Source: Steromphala cineraria
Taxonomy: Eukaryota > Mollusca > Gastropoda > Trochida > Trochidae
Assembly (NCBI GenBank): GCA_916613615.1
Contig: OU744735.1
Span: forward strand, 55,568,082-55,632,081
DNA length: 64,000 bases
Reading direction: 5' to 3'
Below are positions 24,836 to 37,039 of the stretch, piece by piece. The notes beneath the pieces were generated by a model that saw only the letters and a program-made list of their open reading frames with translations, did no database searches and was not told the origin of the DNA. The translations under genes and the position numbers were made by a program. How positions within the stretch are numbered: the stretch's first letter is position 1; each line of letters opens with the position of its first letter.

Positions 24836-25072
24836 CTTGAGACGATTTAGAGTTCGTTAAAACCGCCTTCCGATATATTTTAACCTTTGGAATATATGGA
24901 TTGTCTGTGTTTTGGTACATCATTTCTATCAAAGAAGGATAATTTGGAAAACCGTCTTCCGATATTTTAACCTTTGGAATATATGGATTGTCTGTGTTTT
25001 GGTACATCATTTCTATCATGGAAGGATAATTTGGAAGAAATGCCAAATACTATGAATATAAGTTATATCTTT
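24836..25072 (-). repeat. Micro-inverted segment with 87 bp in-frame duplication
   Basis: Relative to 34850-34990 in unit 3 and 52780-52860 in unit 4, this ~235 bp is in the opposite orientation: sequence from 'taacgaactctaa' back to 'agtatttggcatttcttcc' reads on the minus strand here and on the plus strand there. Within it an 87 bp unit is repeated in tandem (starts at 24881 and 24968), so one frame encodes PSLIEMMYQNTDNPYIPKVK twice, 29 residues apart. No function is assigned. Confidence 0.75.
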
Positions 25073-25192
25073 TCAATGCAGGGAACGTTGCATAGGACTT
25101 AAAACTTGAATATACAGTACTGTATAGCATGACGTTACTCCAAGGGACCTTCAATTACATTTAAGTTCAGCTGACCTGTTTCACGACCTGAA
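25063..25192. repeat. L block, truncated, unit 2
   Basis: The start of the recurrent L sequence ('atatcttttcaatg...catagcatgacgtt...ctgacctgtttcacgacct') is present, then it is cut and joined to the 3' part of a Tc1-like fossil. Relative to H3 about 1.5 kb (53000-54490) is deleted. Confidence 0.8.
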
Positions 25193-25450
25193 ACACTTTC
25201 ACACAAGATCAATTTACATGAATGAAAATGCTAGACCCAATAGAGTCAGAGTGGTAACACAGATTCTACAGTGGGAAGCCATAACAATGCTACCGTGGCC
25301 TGCTTGTAGTCCCGTCCTGAACCAGATAGAACACCTATTGGTTATTCTTCGCCGCCGCATACGTGGAAGAGACTCTCCTGTTCAAACTGTGGCAGAGTTG
25401 GATACAACACTGCATCAGGAGTGGAAGTGGATTCCTCTATAAGTTATACA
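25193..25450 (+). pseudogene. Tc1-like transposase, C-terminal fragment
   Basis: The frame gives ENARPNRVRVVTQIL, then MLPWPACSPVLNQIEHLLVI, then QTVAELDTTLHQEW, the C-terminal end of Tc1/mariner DD34E transposases. The family consensus DNARPH and SPDLNPIEHLW is visibly altered: the catalytic second Asp is Glu and the Pro-Asp of SPDLNP is Val. The catalytic Glu of IEHL is kept. N-terminal and middle parts are missing here because of the H1 deletion, but they survive at 53880-54700 and partly at 36250-36500. Inactive. Confidence 0.85.
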
Positions 25451-26040
25451 GATAATGATACGTAACATGTTGGGTAGGGTCAATTAAGTCATCAATACAC
25501 AAGGATCATACACGCGCTATTGACCTAACACTGGTTTACACTATTCATAAAGCCTCAGTGTAACTTTTATCTTGTTTTCATTGCATAATTGCTGAAAAAC
25601 ACACTGTTTAGAATTCATTATACAGAGTCAGTAAAATCTCCACTTATTGTTGTCAATTTTGTCAAGTTGACTCACCCTTATCACCACTGGATACCACTAA
25701 TACATTTCTATAATCAGGAAATAAATTTAGGTTACATGTATTTGTTAAACTCTAGTTTAATTTCGAGCCCCGCTTAAATTTTTGTTCTGAGTATATAATA
25801 TATATGGCCTCAAACTTGCATGTTATTAAATGTTTAGAAATATCAAAATGTATTATTGAATCGGATTATATGTATTGTGTTCAGAAAACAGGTTTCATTG
25901 TGAACATAAAAAGGGGGTTCTTTTAACGATGAAATTATATTTTTTATAATGACTTTTAGGAATGAATTCTGAATGAAATTACATGACTTAGTTCAGAGTG
26001 TAAACTATGGTATGATGGCGCATTGTTAATTAAAACTTAG
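25451..26040. repeat. Duplicon H, right part, copy H1
   Basis: Collinear with 36510-36960 (H2) and 54680-55330 (H3): shared landmarks are 'cattgcataattgctgaaaa', 'gtcaagttgac', 'ggcctcaaacttgcatgtta' and 'gatggcgcattgttaatt'. It ends at the junction with X' near 26040. No gene. Confidence 0.85.
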
Positions 26041-27734
26041 TGTCCTACCCTTTTTTCCTTACAAACATTTGTAACGTGGTTATCACATTGTTTATGGTTA
26101 TTGTGATAGACATTTAATCCTTCGTCCCATAGCTAAGTTACTCTAAAACCTTGCTAAAGCCCATCAGTTTTTGTTTTCACTTCCTAAAAGTTAATCTGTA
26201 CAGACCTGCTGAAATGGAAGTTTTTATCATATGTTTTTCTACAAGAACTTTGAAGACCAAGTGCTTTGAACTCCTTAAACAAGAAGTTACAACACACACA
26301 TATATTCCTAAAGCAAATCTTCTTAACCCGAAGTCTTGTTTATGTTCATAGCCTTTGTAAATATTCCATTTGCTGATTGGTGTTTAATGGTGAATCTGTT
26401 TGAGAAATGTAATTTAAGCATATTGTTTTAGCGCAATAGGCTCGCAATCACTTAGAGTCAGTGCCAGCCCGCGTGTAAGGTTGAAAATGTCAGAGGATTC
26501 TTCGATAATCTTCACCATGTACTTGTTACTTATTTTAAAATACCAAATAATTCATCGGCATGATGATAATTGGAGGATTTTCGTTTCTTGGGACAAAGAA
26601 TCATAAAAAATATCTGACCATAATGCATTTAATCTCTTCCGGTGAAGGCATCAAGATATCATGGCAATGCTGCCATTGTTAAGCTTTCCTTTTCAATCGA
26701 ACTACTTTAACCTAAATATTTCAAAACGTTGGCCAATTTGTGGCAGATTTATTCATCACGAATAGAATCAGTTCTTTGGGGCAATAATCCGAATCATACT
26801 TGACCATGTAATGAAATGTAAGATTAATTAAGCGCTATTAGTATGTTGTATTAATTACCTAATCAAGGTCTATTTAACAGTCAGGATTGAAGGATTTCTT
26901 GCACTTTACCATTGAACAGACATTTCAATATCATACACTTTAGTGATAAACCTGCTAACATGTTATGGGCTCACATATAATAGATTACGGATTTTTTAAT
27001 GAGTTTGCTCCAAAACAACCCCAAAATATTTCGTAAATGAGGTATTGATTTGAAATGTCAAGTGACAAAAGAATAATTTACTTTCAATGTAACCTAATAC
27101 TCAGTTATCTTTGTTCAGTGTTTTAACAAAAAAAAACTTAAATCCATCTGAGTAGAAAGTTTCTGAGGCAAATTAGGAAGGATTCAAGGGGATTAGTTCC
27201 TCTAAAGATTTTATTATCCAATACACTTTGCTTAGGGAAATAAATATTCGGATCTCTATTACCAGTAAAGTAAAGTGTATAGATAATAACCTTTCAGTAC
27301 TAAACATTAGGATGGCTTTTATGGCTGAGCACTTCAATTATATTAGCAAATTTGAATAACCTGATATTGTCATACTCAAGCATTGTTTAACAGTTGATTA
27401 TAAACCCTTTGTACGTTTATGATGGACAACCAAATTAATTAAGGATTCTAATAAATTTTAATCACTTTGAAACTGTTGACAAATTCATAACACATGATGT
27501 ATACAATGGTTGGTATATATCTTTCATAGAGTTAGTTTCTTTCATTATTTAGATATAAAAATATATAAAATTATTATTATTTAAATAAACAGTTTAAAAA
27601 GCAATTACATTTCTACCTGTCTCACACGAGCAGAGTTGTCATGCTGACTATTGGATAAACATAAAGTGCGAGTGCTTGGATCTTTATTGCCTTTGCTTGT
27701 CTGCCATTCGTATCATGAATAGATGTTACTTTAA

Positions 27735-28072
27735 AGGGGCAGTAGCACGTTTTTTGATAACTTTAAATCTTACATTTTTCAGTGATAATTGTATTATTTT
27801 GACAGTGTCAACAATCTCATTACACAAGCCAATCATCCATAGTCAGAGGACAAAGTATGAAGATTCATATAAAATCCATTGGCGGCCATTTTTTGTGAAC
27901 ACCTTTAATTCGTTTTGTGTAAGAAAAGTGTATCGCATGGCTAAACTTTACATTATATATTTGAATTACTACTGCTCCATTAAGTTTAAATACATTGTCT
28001 TTCAATTGGAATAAGTAATTTTAATTTTCCTGACATCACCTTAATTCCCTGTAAAAACGTGCTACTGCCCCT
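27735..28072. mobile_element. TTAA-flanked MITE, copy 1
   Basis: A 338 bp element with inverted ends AGGGGCAGTAGCACGTTTTT is flanked by TTAA on both sides (27731-27734 and 28073-28076). Paralogous empty sites with a single TTAA exist at 18711-18714 (X1) and 62109-62112 (X2), proving the target duplication. TTAA specificity is characteristic of piggyBac-type transposases, so this is probably a non-autonomous piggyBac-like element. The 112-residue open frame across it is not conserved in the other copies. Confidence 0.9.
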
Positions 28073-28400
28073 TTAAAGTCTGTGGTAATGGAGAAGTTAA
28101 GTTGTTTATGAGGCCATAAGTCTAGATACAAGGAGCGGTCAAGTTTAATTCTACCTGCTACAACATACATATAATTTTATAAAATTAATGATTGTTCTTA
28201 ATTAAATATCATTTTGAGCCCTTGGGATCGTCTTCTAACAGTTTGGTTTTATGAATGAATATGTATTCATTCCTTTCGGAAATTGCACTAGCAGATCAGT
28301 TCTCAGTAATTCTTGCAATTACGTGGGCACTTTACCTTTGCTGGAGAAGCTGATTTGACCATCTTCCACGATATTGACACAGTCGGAAACTTGCTTACAG

Positions 28401-28696
28401 GTGAGATGTTTTGGGGTTTAATGCCGCTTTAGTTTTCAATATTTTTCTGCTTATTTATATAAGCTGCAAGTATTTTTGCAGGGAGAAAGCGCTCAACGCT
28501 ATTGTGACTATGTATTGCGGTTAAACCTGCGAGTATAGGCTTGAACTAGCGGACCATAGGTAAAACTGCACTGAAATTCACTGTAGCATTGCACCCAAAC
28601 CTTAAAGTAAAACAGTTCACTACTGCAGACAAAGTTGCCAAGCCACTGCAACAGGAACTCTTGATCCGCAGCAGAACGCGCTAACCAATGCCTATA
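28401..28696 (-). mobile_element. tRNA-derived SINE in X'
   Basis: Same insertion as in X1 and X2. The A-box region ('cattggttagcgcg') and anticodon-like arm remain, but the B box is lost: after 'gatcaagag' the sequence reads 'ttcctgttgcagtggc' with no GGTTCGAATCC. It should therefore be transcriptionally dead as a pol III unit. Confidence 0.8.
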
Positions 28697-29712
28697 CATG
28701 TACGTACAGAAAGGTCTAAGACATAAAATTCGCCTGCATGAAGGTGTCTATTAATTGAACTTCCTTGACATGTGACTTGTTGAGGAATATGTTGACACTC
28801 CAGTTTGAACAGAAGGATCTTTTCTACAAAAATCGCAACTAATAATATTCCATAGATGTTCTCTTGGGTTCTATTGGGATTATGTCCTTTAAAAAAGTTA
28901 TTTACTATTTTGACATCCGTAATTTGTAACTAAATGTTCAAATGTACAAGCAGTCGTCATAGAATTCAATACACATGTTAAATTTGTGGCGAATGTAACA
29001 TGTAAACAAAATTAGGCAATTGTAACAGATATACATAAATTCAGTAAGGATATGTAAACATATAAAAGCAGTTTATATGTCCTATGGCATAGTGACGTAT
29101 TATTTACATATGCGATGATTATCTTATCTACTCAAAGTAGATACCAAATTATGGCATATAAGGTTTCTCATTAGCGTCAGTTAAATTAATATCATTATCT
29201 TTTTATCTCTGAGGCTAAACTGACCCTTGCCTTTACGCATATGGACAAGAAGTACTTGTGGTTTAAATGAACAGGGGTTAACAATCTTTCATGGCTTATT
29301 CTACAAGATATTGAGGCAAAACAAAAGCATTATCATCTCCAAAATATTTATTCCACTCTTTCGTCAAACCACAGTCAGGATTCTACATCATTAAATCAAA
29401 TACATTCAACAAGGTTACGAACTGACTCCTTTGATTAGTTACGACAGTCCTAGCATTCAAGAACATTATGATTGTAAGACTGATACACAGAAGATACGCT
29501 CTACTCACAACGATCTAGATTGAATACTTTAGGATTCTGAAAGTTATTTGTCTATATAATTACTTTCCAAATAAATCAAAAGTCCCTATCATGTGGACAT
29601 GTTAAGGTACCTATGCAATGTCAAACATTATTATAAATGTAGAGGTGTATATCATCATGACCGTGTGGATATTAGAAGTGATGGATTGATCTTAATCACG
29701 GTATCAGAATAA

Positions 29713-31762
29713 TCAGGGAATAAGACAACAATGCCACTTTATTCTCAATGCTTCTTTGCTAATTATGATTTTGGTTGTTTTGTCGTTTTTATGCAAATAG
29801 AGAATACCAGTGCGTTCAATTGCAATAATGGTTTCATTATAGACACATATGCTTGATAATGTACCCAAACGTAAGTGAAACCTCTTTTTTTTGTAACTTA
29901 GCAAAGATATTGCTCTAATCCCTCCAGATTTATATCCAGAATAGTACAGATGATCGCTAATTGGGTCAATATACATTATTTTGTTTTGGTTCATAAACAC
30001 AGTTAATTTGTCTATGACTTTCCCATTTAAAGTAAAGACACGAACCTTCAACGTATCAAACATGCCAACATACAATCGAGATCTATTGGTATCAATTGCG
30101 ATGTTTGCTGGTGAATGGTCTAATTCAGTGACTAATCTTTTTGTGTCTAATTTTGAAGATATTTCAAGAATGTTCGGTTTTCCGGAATGTGTACCAACAA
30201 ATATTCTGTCCCAAGAACATGCAAGACACATATATATTCCCTCTTTAACATTTTCAAGCTTGCCGTCAATTGATAATTTCCCTAGTCTTGCGTGAGTCTT
30301 ATCAATAAAAATTAATTCATTCGAAAGGGGAAAATAAATGATTTGTGAAACATGTTGAGAGAAGTGGCTCATGGTTCTGACGGCTTTCGTATTCAAATTC
30401 AACAGGTTCCAACTCGAGCTGTCTGATGCGGCTAGGATGATTTGATCTTCCTCTCCTCCTTCAATTCTTCTACCATTTGTTGAACCTTGGAGAGATAAAA
30501 TATCTCTATTCAGACCAAAATATTAGATTCAACACAAACATATCTGGTTATACAATGCTTAAAACTTGTTTGGTTTTCCATGTGTATGAGATGAACTTGA
30601 CAATTGAAATAAGACATTTCTAGTCTCTTATTGAAATGATTAATCCTGATTTATAACGTACTCAACTTATAATGCTCTATGTGTGCATGTTTGTAATTTT
30701 CCTATGGCGTGTAATTGAATGAAAGTTTAACTACACAATTTTATTTTATATGTAAATTCTCTACTCACTAAGACTGCAATATACACCAATCCTGTTCACA
30801 AAGACAGCAACGGATGAACAGTTCACCAACTGTGAGAGTTGATCCTTGCCGTCAACCTTGCAAATGAAATCAATTTAAGCATACGAACAGAATATGAAAA
30901 TTAATTACATATCGATTTTAAATTCATTGGTTTATAGAAATCATTGTAAGTATCTTATCTACAATCTATTTCAATTTGATATTCTGTGTGCCAAAATGTA
31001 ATCTTTTATGCAGTCGTATAACAAGAGTCATCAGAAGAAAACACTCCCTCCAGCCCTTTTTAAAGTAACAAACAAATCCGACAGTGGGGGTATTTCAAGC
31101 ATGACAACTGGTATTCACTTAAAGAAAAGTAAAAAGCAGCTTTTAATGCCTTCTTAAACCCTAGATTTCAAGCAGGATGAAACGTTAATATGGTATGACC
31201 TCAATCAATTAAGGTCGTAATATTACACCCCGATGCATTACAGGAAGAAGAAATGTAATTACAATTAACTGACAGTTAATTTCCATCAAGACTGACTTAT
31301 TGTGAAAAAGAAAACACGGGATCATTACTAAAAATCCTTTTCCGTGTTAGTTAACCCATTGTCTGTGTACATGTTACAGTTTCCCTTAATACAATTGTAA
31401 TTATGTGACATTTTTTCTTTTAATGGAAAGCAACTAATACTGTGAAAAAATACATTTCTGTTTCTTTTATGGGGAGTATAGTTTGGGGTACAAACCATGA
31501 TGTTATTTTCATATTCATACAAAATTGAGTGTCTTACCTTGTTCTCAGAACCTTCTTGATGCTGACCAGTTTGGCAATTAATCCCCTGTGTGTTGTCCAG
31601 ACAACGATAACAAACAGATTTAGTTTCACATAGACGTTGGCATACTTGCAATGCTATTTTAGAAACAATAATTTGTCTCTCTTCTGATACTGCACAACAA
31701 TATGTTAGATACAGAATTCCTATGGTAACAGCTACAGTTTCCAAGCAGCCTGAAGCTTTCAT
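29713..31762 (-). CDS. Secreted Cys-rich beta-propeller protein, copy B (three exons)
   Basis: Exons are 31762-31538, 30856-30769 and 30485-29713 (225, 88 and 773 nt, stop included). Junctions are AAG|GTAAGA, TTGCAAG|G, TTA|GTGAGT and CTCCAAG|G, and the split Ser codon (A+GT) keeps frame into exon 3. The product is 361 residues. Residues 1-24 form a signal peptide ending YCCA. Residues 25-104 hold seven Cys (41, 45, 51, 54, 63, 88, 102), suggesting a disulphide-bonded extracellular module. Residues ~125-350 contain about five to six repeated ~40-residue segments of the type 'RLYVGMFDTLKVRVFTLNGK' and 'HLYYSGYKSGGIRAISLL', which fit a YWTD/NHL/TolB-like six-bladed propeller. I infer a secreted binding protein and cannot name the family. 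A candidate poly(A) signal (AATAAA on the minus strand) is at 29352-29347. Copy C differs at about 22 residues by hand count. Confidence 0.82.
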
Positions 31763-32694
31763 GGCTGAGAACGGTTGATTCCCATGTGAACATTGCTAGG
31801 TTTATATTAAGATATTTGATAGATTATTCAAACTACATGAATAATACATACAAAGTATTCTACGTGTTCAAACGATATGGAAATGCGCTAATCAACTTCA
31901 TCATCTTCACTTGTTTCTCACAGCTGCCATACACATGTTTTCTTTCATATTAAATTATTCAATCTCAACTGTTGTAAAAGTACAAAGATGTGGTATTTGT
32001 TATTTGTGTTTTGTTTTTTAGAATTACAATTCTTTTCACTGGTGTATGCTCAACGGAAAGAAGTTTCCTGTGGGAAATATTGTTCCACTCGTTTTTTCTC
32101 AAGGGAACTGTACAATCTTTAACTATACCTTTATGAGAAAGACACTTTAAAATAAGATTTATGATACAAGATATTCAGTATAGTTTTGGGTGTCTTCATT
32201 TCACCGCAATCAATGTGTAATCAATATTTTATCACACCTTTAACACATTGTATTATATTTGATGATTAACGTCAGATACTTTGTTACAATCAATGTCTTG
32301 TTCAACATTGCCAGGAAAACACAATTGTCAATCACATTAAAGAATGGGGTTATCAGATATGTGTTACATGATTACACCTAATACTTTAACCCTTGTCCGA
32401 TGGAGCAGGGTCCAAATGTATAAAAGTTGCTAAAAGCCGTCTGGAAGAAAACTAAGATTATGGGATTTGAAGTAATCTTCAATTTCCATCACTTTCCATC
32501 AAAATCCTCTAAAGAAATTGTGAAATTAAGCCAAGGAAAGGGGCTTAAAAATGTAGAATAATAAAACACCCAGAATTTATCTTCATTTGAGTGTATCTTA
32601 CATGTACGTAAAGAATACATAGGTAAACTTACATGATCTTCTGATATTAAATGCAAAAAGAACTAGATATAACTATTTTCTTATAAACAAACTA
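31763..32694. other. 5' flank and conserved tail of copy B gene
   Basis: Non-coding sequence upstream of the ATG, well conserved with 22781-23890 and 51178-51600. One motif group ('ctcaacggaaagaagttt', 'gggaaatattgttccactcg', 'gggaactgtacaatct') also recurs in diverged form at 37440-37560 and 55810-55930 next to exon-1 relics, so it belongs to the ancestral gene promoter region. I cannot point to a TATA box with confidence. Confidence 0.5.
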
Positions 32695-33875
32695 AACTCA
32701 TCGGCAAAAGAAACTTATCACTTTTGAACTGAAAACATAGAACAATATTTTATTTAAATATTGACAGTAACCATCGCAATAAAAACACATTATCCCTATA
32801 TTTGTGTATTTTAACTTGTAAAGAACAAATGTTGATGCATTATGGGGAAAAATGAAAAAAGGTGAAAATCACGTGACTTCGCCATTGGTGCCAAGTCACG
32901 TGACACAAATGTCAAACAAGAGCTCATAATGGATCACGATCATCACCCCTGTAGAAAGAACACCTACACCCCATCAAAAGTCGGATCACAAAACTGTGAG
33001 AAGCATTTGAAAGTTGACAAATACTGTGCACGGATACCAACTTTTGAAGAATTGCCATAGTTCCTACATTTTGATTTACAATTTGTTTTCTCAATATAGA
33101 TATAAGATGTCAAGATTTTGGACAATCCCAAAACAGCAAAAACAATTGTAGTTTTACCATATGAAAACTTATACCCGTTTGCATTTGACCATCGTCAACA
33201 CTTTCTTTAAGTGACGTCATGAACGTCAAATGCTTTAAGTGTGTATTGCGTTTTGGACGTATGTACTAGGAGACCAAGGACAAGTGAAGTCAGAGCTCTT
33301 CGATTCCTCAGTGGTTCTACATTAACCACTAAACTTTGAGTTATTGCAAATGCAAAATGGTAAGAATAGACTTAATTTGTAAAGATGTACAGCTATTTAA
33401 AGGTCCTATGTACTGTCACTGATTGAGGAACACTCAGTCTTTCACAAAACATGCTTCAGTCTTATCTGACTCACCAATCTATGAACAAGCCACGATTAAG
33501 GGTAAACAGGAATACTGAAAGAGCCATTAAGGTGACGTCACACAATCCTTCTATGTTTTGTTTAATTATTGCTATTTTTTGTGCTTACACTTGTCTAGAG
33601 CATATTTAAGTCTGATCCGATGTTTTCTTTCCAATATTCATGATTTTAGAGTGAAAGAATTATCAGAATGATGGTCTGTAATTTTTGTTTTTGACCCCTT
33701 CTCATTTAAAATGTTTTCAACGCACTACGGATTATGTCAAATACTATTTTCTGTTTTTCAATGTTTTTGGGACTGGTTGATATACTATACTGACTTTATT
33801 TCAACCTTTTAGCACGTTTCGTTATTTAATGAGAGTATTTTTAATTGAGTGATAAGTTTCTTTTGCCGATTAGTT
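32695..33875. mobile_element. Mariner/Tc1-type non-autonomous element, 1181 bp
   Basis: Ends are 28 bp inverted repeats with one mismatch: AACT(C/A)ATCGGCAAAAG continuing AAACTTATCACT. They are flanked by TA on both sides (32693-32694 and 33876-33877). The paralogous site in G1 (23892-23893) has a single TA, confirming the duplication and the boundaries. The interior has no transposase-length frame. It holds short palindromes such as 'tcacgtgact...agtcacgtga' (~32870-32905) and paired 'gacgtca' motifs. TA targeting points to the Tc1/mariner superfamily. Confidence 0.88.
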
Positions 33876-34849
33876 TAGAAGTATTGTGTTGCCCTTTGAA
33901 TAGCAGCTGAAACGATCATCGATGTGTTTCACCTTCTAAAATCCTCAAACTTTTGAACATTTACCATGTACCAAACTCTTATTTCCAAGACCAATTGTCA
34001 TAGTTCTATAGTCATTGCAACAAATAACAAAACTTATAGCAGAATATCATTCATCCAATTCTTTTCAAATTGCGAAATAATGTTGAATCTCTGTTTAATT
34101 TAGTAAATGATTTAGATCTGAACGAAATAATCATCTGATTCTTTTCTATTCGCAAATGTCTCTTTGGTGCTATGTAACAAGTGAAATCAATATTTCCTTA
34201 TGATTTTAGGTAAATTTTCACTTTTAGATTTTTTTCTTAAATCCCATTTAGTGTTTTATACTCTTCAAGAATATAAAGCAACCATAATAACGTCTTTGCA
34301 AAGAAGTACTGATAATGATTCATGTTTGTACAAATACAGTTTGGGTCCTGAAATGACTTTTTTAAAACGGTTTTGGCCCATAACGTTTAGTTATTATGAC
34401 ATGTAAACATATAATTAACATTATATGCAATTTACATTAATAACCTTCCATGAAATTTATGTAAAGATGTTATCTAAATTAACTTTACTGTAGGACGCCA
34501 GCACAAAACAGGACAGAACAGGTTGTTTTAAACTTCATTACTCTGATTAAATTGAGGCTACTGATTAACTCGTCGATTGGACTATTTGCATTTAGATAAT
34601 GTTTATTTTACCCATTATTGACTCGAATTTATCTTTTTATTCATAGGGACATCAAAGATAAAATGGAAGATGTTCGGTACGGTAGTGTTAAACAGTCAGG
34701 GAAAACGGTGCGCCCGCCATTCGGAAAACGTCTACAATCCTTACTTTCTGGGTTTACATTCGGTTTAATCAAACACTTGTGAAGATCAAAGTGATTCTAG
34801 TTTATCATAAAAAGATGCTCAACTGTCAACATACTTGAAAAGATAACTT

Positions 34850-34975
34850 ATTTTCTTAGTATTTGACATTTCTTACAAATTATCCTTCTATGGTAGAAAT
34901 GATGTGCCAAAACACAGACAATCCATATGTTCCATACGTTAAAATATATCGGAAGACGGTTTAACGAACTCTAAT
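34850..34975 (+). other. Short exon-like frame, counterpart of the inverted segment
   Basis: After 'ttattttcttag' (acceptor-like) the plus strand reads FLTNYPSMVEMMCQNTDNPY and ends in TAA after KIYRKTV. The same sequence is inverted and partly duplicated at 24836-25072 and decayed at 52780-52860. It looks like a terminal exon, but I cannot find upstream exons. Confidence 0.25.
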
Positions 34976-34984
34976 CATACCCTT

Positions 34985-35400
34985 TGAAATGACTGAACTC
35001 GACAACCAATATCTTTTCAATGGAGGGAACGTTGCATAGGACTTAAAACTTGAATATACAGTACTGTATAGCATGATGTTCCCCCAGGTACCTTCAATAG
35101 CATCTAAGTTCAGCTGACCTGTTTCACGACCTATAATACACATGAGTGGATAACTCTTGGCAGTTAATCTGATAAGACATGTTTATCTAGGTTTTCAGAA
35201 CTTCAGAACAACAGAAGACTTTACTGCTTCAAGCATTTAGGAAACAACTGAATCTTACAAGTGAATTATTCCAAAAGGATGTTTCCAGAAATGTTTACTC
35301 TATAATCTCATCAAAATAACAAATTTAGATGAAGTTGCTTAAAGAACATAACAGCTCCTGGCTAACAGAGTATAACAAACGTTCTTAACACGAAACGTGA
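34985..35400. repeat. L block, unit 3
   Basis: Recurrent block marked by 'aatatcttttcaatgg', 'gcatgatgtt', 'catttaa(t/g)ttcagctg', 'ctcttggcagttaatctgat' and 'gacatgtttatc(t/a)aggttt'. Further copies are at 13985-14300, 25063-25192, 39650-40010, 41090-41370, 52850-53250 and 57210-57530. Confidence 0.85.
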
Positions 35401-36249
35401 CTGTCTATTATTGTTTAAGTGATAAAGAACAGTCTCGTTTCTGCTAAAATCATTTGCGTACTTTGCTTTGCAGTAAAGTATATGGACCTGTTTTAAAGTG
35501 ACATAATGCTAATTCTACCACAGAAGTGTTAACTGAAAAGAGAAAAATCAGAGGCCATATAATTGAATATTACAATGCTAAGTTCATTTCGTTTCATAGC
35601 AAGGATTCCCTAGTTGCAAAGCAACAGTATTTCTTAAATTTCCTCTTGTGTTCACAATAAGTTAGTGTTGTCTTTTTATTCACAATATTTATTGAATTAA
35701 AAAAGTGTCCAAATGTTAAATGACTCAATGCTGTCACAACACATGACACTGACAACAGTTTACATTGGCCATTATTCACTAACATAACGTGTAAGACCAA
35801 GATAGTTTCGGAAAAGTAAAACGGACATGACATCATACAAATGTAATTCAAATTTCTAATTACGCTTACCTGAAATTTATTTATACCATCATTGAAAGAA
35901 TACCGACATCATGTTTATAGCGATATGCAGAAGATATTCTAAGCGCTGACAATGGTTGCAAAATACGAACGTCTATTAAACAGAGTTAATAGCATTGGGA
36001 TATTCAATAATGTCATATGCCTTCATGTAGCGTCATTGGATACTTCAAAATATCTGAATGCTGTGTGAACGTCGGTTTGAGGAAACAGTGCACAGGCAGA
36101 ATGTCCAGCTGAGCTATTGCTGGACAGTAGTGCACTGTTATCACAAATATATCAAAGCTTATGACGTGAAAGACTGTGTGACGCCTGACAGTAAACTCTG
36201 TTTGTGAAGACAGAGCACTGATTCGGAACGTTCGACACCTCTCTTTCAC
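35401..36249. repeat. Duplicon H2, left part
   Basis: Collinear with 53250-53880 and onward in H3, at high identity ('gtcagaggccatat', 'catgacactgacaacagttt', 'gataacataacgtgtaagacc'). The open frames on the minus strand here are not supported as genes. Confidence 0.8.
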
Positions 36250-36505
36250 TAGTGCCCCAGTACTGCTGGATAACTGGATTTTCCACAGGAGGGTTTCCAT
36301 ATCAACCTTTAGGTATTGGTTTCGAGCGGCGGGTTATATGGGACATAGACCTCTTAAACATGTGAAATGAACACAAATGCACATTATTGAACGAACAAGG
36401 AAGTGTGGAGCGAGGTTTGGGTGGAATTTGGCAGCATGTCGTCGGATCCCTTGGTCTGATGAGTTGACGATGCTATTGCATAGTTTGGATGACAGAAATT
36501 GTGAC
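36250..36505 (+). pseudogene. Tc1-like transposase, middle fragment, unit 3
   Basis: Plus-strand frames read YMGHRPLKHV, then KCGARFGWNLAACRRIPWSDELTMLL, which corresponds to the region between the DNA-binding domain and the first catalytic Asp of Tc1-like transposases (SDE of 'WSDEL' aligning with the usual FSDES). A stop (TGA after KHVK) breaks the frame. The 3' portion seen at 25193-25450 is deleted here. Confidence 0.75.
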
Positions 36506-37039
36506 AGAAACTTGTTTTCATTGCATAATTGCTGAAAAACACACTGTTTAGAATTTATTCTACAGAGTCAGTAAAATCTAAAGTCATCCACTTATTATTG
36601 TCAATTTCGTCAAGTTGACCCACCATTAATACATCTCTATAATCAGGAATACATTTGAGTTACATGTATTTGTTAAACTCTAGTTAAATTCTAGCTCCGC
36701 TTAACTTTTTGTTCTGAGTATATAATATATGGCCTCAAACTTGCATGTTATTAAGATGCTTAGAAATATCAAAATGTATTATTGAATGCACTTCTTCTGA
36801 AACGGAATATATGTATTGTGTTCAGAAAACATGTTTCAAAGTAAACATAAAAAAGGTTTTATCAACGATAAAAGGAAATCTTTTATGATGATATATAATT
36901 AACATGAGTGTAAACAATGGAATGATGGCGCATTGTTAATTGAAAATTTGGTGCTTCACCCTATTTTCATAACCATTATGGCAATGACCGGATTGGCGAT
37001 TAAGCACTTTTTGTTGTGTTGACAACAACAACAAACAGA

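Larger units (their letters stand above)
21268..25072. repeat. Duplicon G with tail, copy G1
   Basis: Collinear with 29240-34985 (G2) and 48450-52860 (G3). The common core starts at 'atggacaaggagtacttg' (21669) in G1. G1 lacks the ~1.4 kb containing exon 2 and parts of exons 1 and 3 of the propeller gene, lacks the mariner-like element of G2, and ends in a small inverted segment. Confidence 0.9.
26040..29240. repeat. Duplicon X' (right half of X)
   Basis: Starts at the point equal to about 16495 in X1 ('cacattgtttatggtta...gtgataggcattta') and runs to 'cctttacgcat' at 29238, where it is joined directly to G2 ('atggacaagaagtacttg'). Relative to unit 4 the relic-exon, J and left half of X are missing, so H and X are fused by a deletion. 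Contains a TTAA MITE and a SINE. No gene. Confidence 0.9.
29240..34985. repeat. Duplicon G with tail, copy G2
   Basis: Best-preserved G copy, including the complete propeller gene, its upstream region and a ~2.8 kb tail collinear with 22780-24830. The tail carries the mariner-like insertion at 32695-33875 absent from G1. Confidence 0.9.

Noticed and set aside
27676..28014. 112-residue plus-strand frame
   Set aside because: It coincides with TTAA MITE copy 1 and is not open in the other two copies.
29981..30295. 104-residue plus-strand frame, repeated at 49389-49703
   Set aside because: It is the antisense shadow of propeller exon 3. It is conserved because the minus-strand gene is.
36013..36300. 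95-residue minus-strand frame
   Set aside because: It is antisense to the Tc1-like fossil region and is not kept open in H3.
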